A DNA stretch of 64,000 bases, taken from NCBI GenBank assembly GCA_025463515.1, contig JAODAQ010000037.1, positions 1-64,000 on the forward strand, read 5' to 3'. This stretch comes from Rhodoglobus sp. GTDB taxonomy: Bacteria; Actinomycetota; Actinomycetes; Actinomycetales; Microbacteriaceae. Shown here in pieces: positions 15,729 through 26,066 of the stretch. A program made the position numbers and the translations under genes. Numbering within the stretch: the stretch's first letter is position 1; the number at the start of each line of letters is the position of its first letter. The notes under the pieces are model-generated. The model ran no database searches, was not told the origin of the DNA, and saw only the letters and a list, made by a program, of their open reading frames with translations.

Positions 15729-18209
15729 GTGGTTGAACCTCTCGAGGTTGCCGCGATTTTCGCCATGTCCGAGCACCTCGTAGGCGCCTCTTGGTGGTCG
15801 AGCCACGACCTCGGAATGCGGCTCAGTGCAGAGTGGAACCGGGCGATCGGCCGTGCCGTGACGGTTGAGCGGCAGCACGTCGCCGACGAGGAGCGCACGG
15901 AAACTGCCCTGGAGGCTGCCGCCGTCTACCTGCGTGCGCACGGCCTGCGGCCAGAGTTCCTATTGGACATGGACATCGCGAGGGAATGGAAGTACGGGCT
16001 CGTGCGCCATATCGAATCCGAGACCGGGTACAGGCTGGCAGAGGTCCAGTTGGAAGCGGCGCGGCATGAGATGGTCAAGGCGATCCTCGAGCTCTACGTT
16101 CTGGATGCCCGCTTGACCTCGCCGGTCGCGCGGTGGGCGGAACGGCAGACCTCCGATCGTCTGACCACGCTGCTTCAGGGGCTGACGCGTGTGGACCAAC
16201 TCTCGCGGGCGATGCGCGAAGATCTCGCCACGGGTGCGTGGAACGAAGATGACCCACGACTCCGCCATCGCAGCATCCCTCGTCGGGCGGCGAAGACCAT
16301 CGGCCGCATCGACGAGCTTGATGCCTTGAGAACCCTTCTGCGACTCCACCGAACGCAAGGCCTTGTCGCAGCCGTGGCTGGACCATCCGGGGCGGGGAAG
16401 ACCCACATCGTCCGGGATCTGGTTGAGCGGTGCGCCGACGACTATGACGTTGTGTGGTGGTTGCCGCAAAAGACCGCAGACGGGTATTCGTTCGAGCTGC
16501 TGCGACTGGCGGAGAGCCTGGGGATCGAAGAGTCGGCCTCCACCATCCTCATGACCCTGTCCCGAGTGAAGAACCACCTTGATCGCCTGAGGTATCGATA
16601 CCTCATCGTCGTGGACGATGCGTACGACGAGAGCGTCGCCCACCTCCTCGGCGACAACGCGTGGGGGCACGTCCTTGTGACCACCCAGCGGTTGGACTTC
16701 CGCGCGGACGTGAGCTTCCCCCTAAGCGGGATCAGCATCGACGAGCTCGCCGGCCATCCCGAGTTCAATGACACCCAGCGTGAGCGGCTCGCCGTTCGAC
16801 GGCAGCCTGACGACACCATTCTCCCCATCGAGCTCATCCCGCTCATGGCCGCTCGGCCGACTCACCTCGAAGCCTTCGTCGGCCGGGGAGACGTTCTCAG
16901 CGGCCTCCGCCGCGCGGATGCTGATGCGGCTTTTCTCGCCTGCACTCTCTCTTTGCTCGCGACAGAGCAGGTGTCCCTCATGACGTTTCTGAGCACCCGG
17001 GCCTTTCGGAAGAGGTTCGGCCTCGGCTCGTTCGAGGTCCGCCGACGGGCTCGGGAGCTCTCGGCGATCCTCCACGCCTTCGGTCTTTCGAGATCTGTCG
17101 AGTCCGCGACCGTGAGCATGCACGACACCACTCGGTTGCGGATTCAGGAGCGAATGGACGACGCGACGGTCTCAGCCGCGACGGGCCTGCTCCTCGAGAG
17201 CCTCGTTGAGGTGCTGCCGTCCTCGGACTGGTTCGGGACCTCAGACGAGCGAATAGCTGCATTCGCGCTCCACGCCGAGCGAGTATTCGAACTCTCCCGG
17301 GAGTCGGCGCCGTCAAACAACTCGCTTCGAGCGGCCCTCGGATTGCGCCTCGGCGCTCACCTGAACGCGAAGGCAGACAGGACGTCGGCCCTTGTGGTTC
17401 TCGCTGAAACGGGCCGGCTGCTCGATTCGAGTGGCGTGGAGGGAATCCTCTGTCAGTTGGAGATAGCGCGAGCGACCCGGCACGTAGGCCGGCTCAAGGA
17501 CGCCTTCGACCAATACGTCTCACTGAGCACGAGGATCGACTGGGCGCATGACCCCGTGAATACTCTCAAGTTCATCGCCGGATTCGGGAAGGTCCTTCTC
17601 GACAGAGGAGACCACGGCCTCGCTCGCACCCTATGCGGCGCGCTGGTCCGCAGACTGGGCGACGACCACCCGAGTGCGCTGCCGGTGGTGAGCATCCTCG
17701 GGCGCGCTCAAGCACCGCGGCGACCCAGAGAGGCGCACACCACCTTTGCTAACGCCCTGGACGTGGCGGTACGGGAGCTGGGGGCGGACAATCAGGCCAC
17801 CGGATGGGCGCTCGATGATCTGGGCGCAATCACGGTAATGCTTAAGAAGGCACCGCAGGGAGAGAGCCTCCTCACGCAGGCGCTTGCCATCGAGACCGCC
17901 TCCAGTGGAACCCTCCATCCCAGGCGCGCCTGGACTCTGATGAACCTGGCGGTGGCGTCCCGCGGGACGAATCCCAGATTCTCGAGCGAATGCGCCGAGG
18001 AGGCCATCCAGCTGCAGCGGAGCGCCGTCCCCACCTCCAACCCCGATTTCATCAGGTTCGTCGCAGCGAATACTCTCCTCGACGGCTCGTCGCCACTGCC
18101 GCTGCAGGGTCTCAAAGGCTCCATGTCGTCGAGGGCGAATTCGACAGCGACCCGGTTCGCTGCCGCGCGCACGGTACGTCAGGTTTCACGTGAGATCGGA
18201 GTCAGATGA
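15729..18209 (+). CDS. STAND/NB-ARC-like NTPase with TPR-like C-terminus
   Basis: GTG start after GAGGAG; Walker A VAGPSGAGKTHIV, Walker B-like RYLIVVDDAYD; helical repeat C-terminus with ELGADNQATGWALDDLGAI and LHPRRAWTLMNLAVASR. Confidence 0.8.
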   Translation: MVEPLEVAAIFAMSEHLVGASWWSSHDLGMRLSAEWNRAIGRAVTVERQHVADEERTETALEAAAVYLRAHGLRPEFLLDMDIAREWKYGLVRHIESETGYRLAEVQLEAARHEMVKAILELYVLDARLTSPVARWAERQTSDRLTTLLQGLTRVDQLSRAMREDLATGAWNEDDPRLRHRSIPRRAAKTIGRIDELDALRTLLRLHRTQGLVAAVAGPSGAGKTHIVRDLVERCADDYDVVWWLPQKTADGYSFELLRLAESLGIEESASTILMTLSRVKNHLDRLRYRYLIVVDDAYDESVAHLLGDNAWGHVLVTTQRLDFRADVSFPLSGISIDELAGHPEFNDTQRERLAVRRQPDDTILPIELIPLMAARPTHLEAFVGRGDVLSGLRRADADAAFLACTLSLLATEQVSLMTFLSTRAFRKRFGLGSFEVRRRARELSAILHAFGLSRSVESATVSMHDTTRLRIQERMDDATVSAATGLLLESLVEVLPSSDWFGTSDERIAAFALHAERVFELSRESAPSNNSLRAALGLRLGAHLNAKADRTSALVVLAETGRLLDSSGVEGILCQLEIARATRHVGRLKDAFDQYVSLSTRIDWAHDPVNTLKFIAGFGKVLLDRGDHGLARTLCGALVRRLGDDHPSALPVVSILGRAQAPRRPREAHTTFANALDVAVRELGADNQATGWALDDLGAITVMLKKAPQGESLLTQALAIETASSGTLHPRRAWTLMNLAVASRGTNPRFSSECAEEAIQLQRSAVPTSNPDFIRFVAANTLLDGSSPLPLQGLKGSMSSRANSTATRFAAARTVRQVSREIGVR

Positions 18210-19084
18210 AGGTCGTGTATCTCGGGAGCGCCAAAATCGACATCGAGACCGCCATCCCCTCCAACTTTCCCACCCTCGGCGATGTCTACGAGCTCGGGCA
18301 CATCAAGGTCGCGGTGGGCGGCACCGCGGGAGGCTTCGCCGAGTCGGCCGGCCACCTGTTCGAGGAGTTCGAAGCGATTGCGGCGATTGGTGACGACCGT
18401 TGGTCCGATGAGATCGAGGCCCACCTCCGCCGTCACAGCGCCCGCGCTCATCTGCACACGATCGAGGGGACGCCGAATGCCACGGTGCTCGTGGTGAGAT
18501 CCCAGGATGGAGGCGGCGCGCCGTCCCGCCGGCTCCTCGTCTCGTCCCTTGTCTCCCCGCACAGGCATCTCACCGCCGACATTGTCCGGGAGTACGCCGA
18601 TGTCATCCATAGCGCCGACGTCTTCATCACCGACACCTATTTCCTTCAATCGCTCACGGCCACCGAGGGGCTTCGGGCGGCGTTGGAGATCGCCCGGCCT
18701 AGCGCCGCAGTGTCCGTGCTAGACCTGTTGCCCCATTCGCTCCCTGATACGCACACCCTCGCGCAGGTCGAGCCGCTCATCGAGCTTGCCGACGTGATCG
18801 TCTCCGAGGCACGCACACTCGTCGGGCTCGGCGCGGGCAGGTGGGATCCCGCCCCGCAAGATCAGGAGGACCTGATCGCTCGCGCTCGCGAGATCGTCCA
18901 CCGATACGGGGACTCGAGCACGTGGATAATCCGTTACGGGGCGAGCCATATTGAGAACACCGCGGTCAAGCAGCCCGGCCGCGACTGGATCGAATACTGC
19001 TCGCTATACCGCCACGCGGACAAGCGCGGCTACGGAGACAAACTTCTTGCCTCAGACCTTCGCGCCTTCATCAAGAGCGACTAA
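18206..19084 (+). CDS. PfkB/ribokinase-like carbohydrate or nucleoside kinase
   Basis: VAVGGTAGGFAESAGHLFEEF; C-terminal RGYGDKLLA in place of the usual DTTGAGD; ATGA overlap with STAND gene. Confidence 0.75.
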   Translation: MKVVYLGSAKIDIETAIPSNFPTLGDVYELGHIKVAVGGTAGGFAESAGHLFEEFEAIAAIGDDRWSDEIEAHLRRHSARAHLHTIEGTPNATVLVVRSQDGGGAPSRRLLVSSLVSPHRHLTADIVREYADVIHSADVFITDTYFLQSLTATEGLRAALEIARPSAAVSVLDLLPHSLPDTHTLAQVEPLIELADVIVSEARTLVGLGAGRWDPAPQDQEDLIARAREIVHRYGDSSTWIIRYGASHIENTAVKQPGRDWIEYCSLYRHADKRGYGDKLLASDLRAFIKSD

Positions 19085-19117
19085 CCGAGGCGGCTCGAGA
19101 GATCATAGGATGCACCC

Positions 19118-19582
19118 GTGGACCCAATTCATGTAGCTGTGCTCTGGTTCGTAGCGGAAGACGGAAGCCTGCTCATCGCGCAGCGCGCGTTCGACAAGAA
19201 GCAGGACCCGGGCGTCTGGGGGCCGTCCGTAACCGGCAAGCGCGAGCCCGGCGAGACCATCAATGAAACGCTCGCGCGCGAGGTGAGCGAGGAGCTGGGC
19301 ATCACCGCCGATGCCTATTCTCCTGCGCACCTGTTCGACCTGTCTTTCGATCATCCGGACGGGAGGGGACGCCTCTTCTCCATCTATGCGGCAAGCTTCG
19401 CCAAGTCGCAATCCGGGCTCGTCCGACTCGCCGACGGGGAGGTCGAGTCGTTCGGGTGGAGCTCGCTCGAGACACTCGAACGGTGGGTGGCCGCCCAGCC
19501 CGAGACTCTGGTCCCGTCAGCCGCCAAGATCTGGCCGGCGACATTCCAGTCGCTTCGAACCGGCGCCTGGAGAGCGATCTAG
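19118..19582 (+). CDS. NUDIX hydrolase
   Basis: GTG start; GKREPGETINETLAREVSEELGI Nudix box. Confidence 0.92.
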   Translation: MDPIHVAVLWFVAEDGSLLIAQRAFDKKQDPGVWGPSVTGKREPGETINETLAREVSEELGITADAYSPAHLFDLSFDHPDGRGRLFSIYAASFAKSQSGLVRLADGEVESFGWSSLETLERWVAAQPETLVPSAAKIWPATFQSLRTGAWRAI

Positions 19583-20058
19583 GCCTCGCCCTTGTTGCGC
19601 TTGCGCGCCACTCGCGGCGCTCGGGCACCCAGGAACGAGCGGCTCGACGAGACGTCGAAGCCCTGCGCCAGCGCCTCGCGGCCGATGAGCATCCGGAATC
19701 CCATCTGGTCGCGGTTGGTGAGAGTGACCTCGGCGACGACCTCGCGGCCGACGAGCACGAGCCTCATGAGCACGACGAAGCGCTCCTCGACGTGGCCGGA
19801 GGAACTGCGCACCTTGCGGATGTCGTGCACCGGGCTCTCTACGACGATCGCGTCCTCGGTGGAGCGCTGCCAGGGCCGCACCGTGAACCTCGCCCACGCG
19901 GCGCCGTCACGGTCGAACGCCTCGATGTCGTAGGCGTGGATCGAGGAGGTCTGGGCGCCGGTGTCGAGCTTCGCCTTGATCCAGGGCACCCCGATCTCGG
20001 GCAGCTGCACCCACTCGCGCCACCCGGCGAGGGTGCTTGAATGGGAGCGCTCGTTCAC
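19579..20058 (-). CDS. Retropepsin-like aspartic protease/ATP-dependent zinc protease family (RimK-associated)
   Basis: REWVQLPEIGVPWIKAKLDTGAQTSSIHA; NRDQMGFRMLIGREAL. Confidence 0.85.
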   Translation of the reverse strand: MNERSHSSTLAGWREWVQLPEIGVPWIKAKLDTGAQTSSIHAYDIEAFDRDGAAWARFTVRPWQRSTEDAIVVESPVHDIRKVRSSSGHVEERFVVLMRLVLVGREVVAEVTLTNRDQMGFRMLIGREALAQGFDVSSSRSFLGARAPRVARKRNKGEA

Positions 20059-20084
20059 TGCTCCATCTTGTCAGGGCCCACACC

Positions 20085-21284
<1,200 letters not shown>

Positions 21285-21382
21285 CAGCCCTAGCGCTCGC
21301 GACGAGGGCGCCGACCGGTGCCAACCGTCGCCCCGCCAACCGGCGTCGGCCGGCGCCCCGCGATGTCGCTCGCGACCCCCAG

Positions 21383-21518
21383 CCCGTCGGGCCCAGCCAC
21401 TCCGCCCGCTCCGCCCGCTGCCCGTCGGGCCCAGCCGCCCCGCCAGCTCAGGACACGGGCCCGGCCGCTCCGCCAGTTCAGGACGTTTGTCAGGCGTCCT
21501 CACCAATGTCCTGAGTTG
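21383..21518. repeat. Intergenic GC-rich direct and inverted repeats
   Basis: CCCGTCGGGCCCAGCC at 21383 and 21421; CGCCAG(C/T)TCAGGAC at 21441 and 21471; inverted GTCCTGAGTTG at 21508. Confidence 0.8.
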
Positions 21519-21663
21519 ACGGAACAGCGCGCGGACGCGGCGCTCGGCCAGCCGCCGCCGCGAGCGGGGACGAGCCGCGAGGAGCAGTCGGCGGTTCGAC
21601 ATGAGGGATAATCGGCGGGCTGGGCATACGATCGGAGAACCAGCAACGAACAGGGGAGTTCTC

Positions 21664-21933
21664 ATGGCGGACAAGGGTTTTGATCTCGGGGACATCGGCG
21701 ACGTCGTGGGCGGCCTCATCCAGGGCAAGGGCCTGGATGTGAAGCAGCTCGAGCCGATCTGGGAGGGCATCCGCCCCACGCTCGCGGGCCTGCCGACAGA
21801 CGACATCCTCGACAACATCAGCAAGTGGGCAGCCGATCTCGACCTGCCGCTGATCAAGAACATCCCGGATGCGACGCTCAAGCAGCTCGCCGATGGCGCC
21901 AAGGTGCCGCTGAGCAAGCTGCTCAAGGGCTAG
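21664..21933 (+). CDS. Small conserved hypothetical protein
   Basis: MADKGFDLGDIGDVVGGLIQGKGLDVKQLEPIWEGI; 89 aa. Confidence 0.6.
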   Translation: MADKGFDLGDIGDVVGGLIQGKGLDVKQLEPIWEGIRPTLAGLPTDDILDNISKWAADLDLPLIKNIPDATLKQLADGAKVPLSKLLKG

Positions 21934-21962
21934 CGCCGCCCCGGGCTGACTAAGCTCGGCAC

Positions 21963-22754
21963 ATGACGACCACGGAGGCCACGCGCTACCTGGAGGAGCC
22001 GCTGCTGACCTCTCCGGGACAGCCGCTCCGGGTCGCGGTCTACTCGCGCATCTCGCAGGGGATCCGGTCGGGAACGCTGCTCTCGGGCGCACTTCTGCCG
22101 CGCGAGACGGAGCTGGGCACCGCCCTCGGCGTGAGCCGCACCGTGGTGCGCGAGGCGCTGATGCTCCTCGAGGAGGACGGCCTCATCGTCACCAAGCGCG
22201 GAGTGGGCCGGTTCGTCTCCGACTCGCTGCCGCACGAGGGGCTGGAGGAGTTCCAGTCGCTCGAGAGCCTGCTCGCCGAGCCCGGGTCCACGCTCGAAGT
22301 GCAGCGGCTCGAGTTCACCCTGCAGGCCACGACCGATTTTGTCTCCGACCACCTGGGGGCGGGCGTCGGCGATGAGTTCTGGTTCCGCGAGTGCATCCTG
22401 AGCCGCGACGGCCAGCCGGTCGCGCTCGTGCAGGAGTACATGCCGGACGAGGAGCGCCTGCGCGTCTTGGACGAGCGGATCGGCTCCCAGCTCCGCGCGG
22501 CCGCCGACGAGGCATCCACGCTCCTGGAGGCTCTGAACCGGCGGGCCGGCCAGCCGTTCGCCGCCGGCGTGTGCCGCATCGCAGCGAACGTCGCCGGGCC
22601 GACTCGCGCCGCCCTGCTCGGCATCAAAGCGAGCGACCCCCTGCTCGTGCTCACGCAGACCGCGGAGCTCGGCGGCACCCCCGCCTACGTGTCGAAGTGC
22701 GCTCTGCCGCCGGCCTTCGGGCACCTCGCGGTGACCCAGTGGAAACGGGCCTAG
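21963..22754 (+). CDS. GntR family transcriptional regulator
   Basis: YSRISQGIRSGTLLSGALLPRETELGTALGVSRTVVREALMLLEEDGLI wHTH. Confidence 0.92.
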   Translation: MTTTEATRYLEEPLLTSPGQPLRVAVYSRISQGIRSGTLLSGALLPRETELGTALGVSRTVVREALMLLEEDGLIVTKRGVGRFVSDSLPHEGLEEFQSLESLLAEPGSTLEVQRLEFTLQATTDFVSDHLGAGVGDEFWFRECILSRDGQPVALVQEYMPDEERLRVLDERIGSQLRAAADEASTLLEALNRRAGQPFAAGVCRIAANVAGPTRAALLGIKASDPLLVLTQTAELGGTPAYVSKCALPPAFGHLAVTQWKRA

Positions 22755-23959
22755 CGGAACCGCTTCCCCGAGACGAGCGCCAGCACCGCGAGGAGTGCGG
22801 CGAGCGCACCGGCCACCAGGTAGCCCGCGGTCGCACCGGCGTGCTGCACGAGCAGCCCGCACGCCGCGGTGGCGAGCGCCTGGCCCACGACTAGCGCACT
22901 CTGCAGCGTCGTGAGCACCGTCGTCGCGCGCCCCTCCGGAGCGGAGCGAGCACCGAGGCTGAAGAGCACGACGAGCACCGCCCCGATGCCCGCGCCGGCG
23001 ACGAAGAGGCCGACGACGGCGAGCGGGACCGAGGATGCCGCGGCCAGCACCCCCGCGCCGCCCAGCCCGAGCACGGCGCAGGCCGCCCACCTCGGGACGA
23101 GGCCGAACCCGCTCGGGAGCAGGGCGACGACGATCGCGGCGAGGATGGCGCCGAGGCTCATCGCGCCGTAGGCGATTCCGGTCTGCTCGCCGGCGCCGCG
23201 GAGGCTCATGAACTCGCTGAGGGCGGTCAGCACGGAGCCGAAGATGCCGCCCACGAGCAGCATCGCGAACGCCAGCACGACGACGCGGGGGGAGACGAGC
23301 GGGGCGCTGGGCAGACCCGAGACCTCGCGCGGGAGCGCCGCGGAGGCCGAGGGATGCAGCGCGAACGCCACTACGACCGTGCAGCTCAGGGCCGCGCCGA
23401 AGAGCAACGGGGCCCACGGCGCGACCAGGGTCGTGAGCAGCCCCACGAGCACCGGACCGAGCACGAAGGACGCCTCGTCCGCCACCGACTCGTAGCTCAT
23501 CACCGCGGTCATGGCTCGGGCGCGAGTGCCCTCGGATCGGGGAGTCGAGGCGACACCCGCCAGGCGGGCGCGGGAGAACGGCGCGACCTGCGGGGTGGTC
23601 CCTCCGACGAGGAACGCGAGCAGGACGACGACGGCGATGGGAGCACCGGCCGCCAGCAGCGCCAGAAGCCCCGCCACCGAGAGCACGCTCAGCCCGCAGC
23701 AGGCCAGGAGAACGGCGCGCTGGCTGAAGCGGTCGGCGAGGGCGCCCGCAGTGGGTCCGCACACGGCGGTCCCGATGCCGGTGCACGCCGCAGCGAGCCC
23801 CGCTTCCGCGATCGAGCCGCGCACGGAGACGACCAGCGTCAGCACCCCCACGATCATCATCGCGAAGGGCAGCCGTCCGACGAACGCGACGGGGAAGTAC
23901 CCCCAGCCGGTGAGGCGGGCGAACGCCGTGAGGTCTGCGCGCAGGGGAGGGCGGGACAT
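22751..23959 (-). CDS. MFS transporter
   Basis: 402 aa, 12-TM-type protein; ACTGIGTAVCGPTAGALADRFSQRAVLLACC. Confidence 0.85.
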   Translation of the reverse strand: MSRPPLRADLTAFARLTGWGYFPVAFVGRLPFAMMIVGVLTLVVSVRGSIAEAGLAAACTGIGTAVCGPTAGALADRFSQRAVLLACCGLSVLSVAGLLALLAAGAPIAVVVLLAFLVGGTTPQVAPFSRARLAGVASTPRSEGTRARAMTAVMSYESVADEASFVLGPVLVGLLTTLVAPWAPLLFGAALSCTVVVAFALHPSASAALPREVSGLPSAPLVSPRVVVLAFAMLLVGGIFGSVLTALSEFMSLRGAGEQTGIAYGAMSLGAILAAIVVALLPSGFGLVPRWAACAVLGLGGAGVLAAASSVPLAVVGLFVAGAGIGAVLVVLFSLGARSAPEGRATTVLTTLQSALVVGQALATAACGLLVQHAGATAGYLVAGALAALLAVLALVSGKRFR

Positions 23960-23982
23960 CCCGCCGCTCCCCCGCGACGCGG

Positions 23983-25083
23983 TCAGAGCTTCGGCGACGA
24001 CGGCGAGCTCACGACGAACGCGCCCGAGATGATGTCGGCCTTGAGGGCCTCCACCTCGTCCAGCAGCGCGGGGTCGAGCTTCGACTCCCACTCGTGCGTC
24101 GGCGCGATGCCCACGCCGTCGTTCTCGAGAGTGCCGATGTAGGCCGTGTTGTCGAAGGAGTCGGCGCCCGCGGCGAGCGTGACCTCCTTGGCGGCGGTCG
24201 TCAGGTTCTTGAGCACCGAGGTGAGGTAGTACTCCTTGTACTCCGGAGCGCTCACGAAGGCGTCGGAGTTCACGCCGATGATGGCGCCCTCGCTGCCGCG
24301 GTCCTTCATCGCCTCGATGGACGCCTTGAACAGGGTGCCCGCGACCGGCATGATCACGTCGACGTTCTGGTCGAGCAATCCGGAGGTCACGGTCTTCGCC
24401 TGGTTCTGGTCGTCGAAGCTGCCGACGAAGAGGCCGTTCTGCGTGGCTTTGTCCCAGCCCACAACGGTCACCGAGGCGCCGTGCACCTCGTTGTAGTGCG
24501 CGACGCCGTCGACGAAGCCGTCCATGAAGACGGTGACCGACGGGAAGGGCATCCCGCCGTACGTGCCGACGACACCGGTCTTGGACGCACCGGCCGCGAG
24601 GTAGCCCGCGAGTACCGCGGCCTGCGCGGTGTCGAAGAGCACCGGCTTGACGTTGTCGAGGACGAGCGGGCTGAAGTCGTCGTTGGCGACTGTGCTGTCG
24701 ATCAGCGCGAAGTCGACGTCGGGGTTGGCCTGCGCGGCATCGCGGGTCGCCGTGGCGAGCGCGAAGCCGACCGTGACGATGAAGTCGCAGCCCTCGCCCA
24801 TGAGCGCCTCGATGTTGCCCGAGTACTGGTCCTCCGAGGCGGACTCGGTGGCCTTCGGCTCGACGCCGAGCGTCTCCGCGGCGGCCTTGACGCCGTCGTA
24901 GGTGAGCTCGTTGAAGTCCTTGTCGTCGAATCCGGTGAGGTCGGAGACCGCGCAGGGGAGGAAGTCGCTCGCGGCGGGGCCGCCCGACTCCGCGGGCTCG
25001 GGTGCTGCGCCACAACCGCTCAGGACGAGCGCGGCGAACGCGCCCATCGCGACGAGCGAGGTGACCTTGGTGCTTCGTTGCAT
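23983..25083 (-). CDS. BMP family substrate-binding lipoprotein (nucleoside-type)
   Basis: Lipobox LVLSGCG; DLTGFDDKDFNELTYDGVKAA...GTYGGMPFPSVTVFMDGFVDGVAHYN. Confidence 0.88.
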   Translation of the reverse strand: MQRSTKVTSLVAMGAFAALVLSGCGAAPEPAESGGPAASDFLPCAVSDLTGFDDKDFNELTYDGVKAAAETLGVEPKATESASEDQYSGNIEALMGEGCDFIVTVGFALATATRDAAQANPDVDFALIDSTVANDDFSPLVLDNVKPVLFDTAQAAVLAGYLAAGASKTGVVGTYGGMPFPSVTVFMDGFVDGVAHYNEVHGASVTVVGWDKATQNGLFVGSFDDQNQAKTVTSGLLDQNVDVIMPVAGTLFKASIEAMKDRGSEGAIIGVNSDAFVSAPEYKEYYLTSVLKNLTTAAKEVTLAAGADSFDNTAYIGTLENDGVGIAPTHEWESKLDPALLDEVEALKADIISGAFVVSSPSSPKL

Positions 25084-25094
25084 TGCTGTCTCCG

Positions 25095-26066
25095 TTATCT
25101 CTGGTGCCGTGATTGCAGGTCCCGGCGGGTACCGGGCTCGAGGAAGGCTGAGTCCAGGCTCACGCGGTCGAGTGCCGCGAGGTCTGCGGGGGTGAAGCCC
25201 AGCACGCCGACCAGCACAGCGCGCTCGTCGCGCAGGTCGGTGCCGGTCTGCATGGGGTTGTCGTCGCCGAGCGCGAGGCGCACGCCGGCGTCGCGGAAGA
25301 CGGGGGCCGGATGCTCGGCCACCGCCGCGATCGCACCGGTGTACCAGTTGGAGGTGGGGCAGACCTCGACCACGATGCCCGAATCGGCGGCCCACGCCAG
25401 CACGTCCGGATCGTCCACGATGTGGGCCCCGTGCCCGATGCGCGTCGCGCCGAGCAGTTCGGCGGCCTCGCGGGCCGCGGCTCCCGGCGCGGCCTCCGCG
25501 GCGTGGCAGGTGATGCCGAGGCCCGCCGCCCGGGCGATGCCGAACGCATCCCGGTGCGGCGCGAGCTCGGGGAACAGCAGTTCGTCCCCGGCCAGGTCGA
25601 ACCCGACGACGCCGCTGCCCGCGAACCGTGCGGCGGCCCGGGCCACGGCGAGGTTCGTGTCGCGGTCGTGGTGGCGCAGCGCGGCCACCACGGCGCCGCT
25701 CGGCATGCCGGTCGCCCGGGACGCCTCGCGCATCCCCTCGGCGACCGCCGCGATGACGGCGTCGATCCCCCGCGGGTCGTCGGCATGGGTCGCCGGCCCG
25801 AAGCGCAGCTCGAGGTAGTCGAGGCCGGCGGCCGCGGCATCCTCGACAGCCTCTCGGGCGATCCGGCGCGCAGACTCGGCCGACCGGAAGAACGGGTAGG
25901 TGGAGGCGACCTTCGCGAGGTACACCGTCAGGTCGGCGGGACCGGTCAGCCGGATCGCCTGCTCCCAGCCGCCCGCGGGCTCGGGAACGCCGCCGGCCGC
26001 CGCGAGCTCCGCGGCAGTGGACGGGCGCACTCGGCCCTCGAGATGGCTGTGCAGGTCGATGAGCAT
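25095..26066 (-). CDS. Adenosine deaminase family protein
   Basis: MLIDLHSHLEGRVRPSTAAEL; HAAEAAPG; RIGHGAHI; VEVCPTSNW; LGDDNPMQTGTDLRDE. Confidence 0.9.
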   Translation of the reverse strand: MLIDLHSHLEGRVRPSTAAELAAAGGVPEPAGGWEQAIRLTGPADLTVYLAKVASTYPFFRSAESARRIAREAVEDAAAAGLDYLELRFGPATHADDPRGIDAVIAAVAEGMREASRATGMPSGAVVAALRHHDRDTNLAVARAAARFAGSGVVGFDLAGDELLFPELAPHRDAFGIARAAGLGITCHAAEAAPGAAAREAAELLGATRIGHGAHIVDDPDVLAWAADSGIVVEVCPTSNWYTGAIAAVAEHPAPVFRDAGVRLALGDDNPMQTGTDLRDERAVLVGVLGFTPADLAALDRVSLDSAFLEPGTRRDLQSRHQR

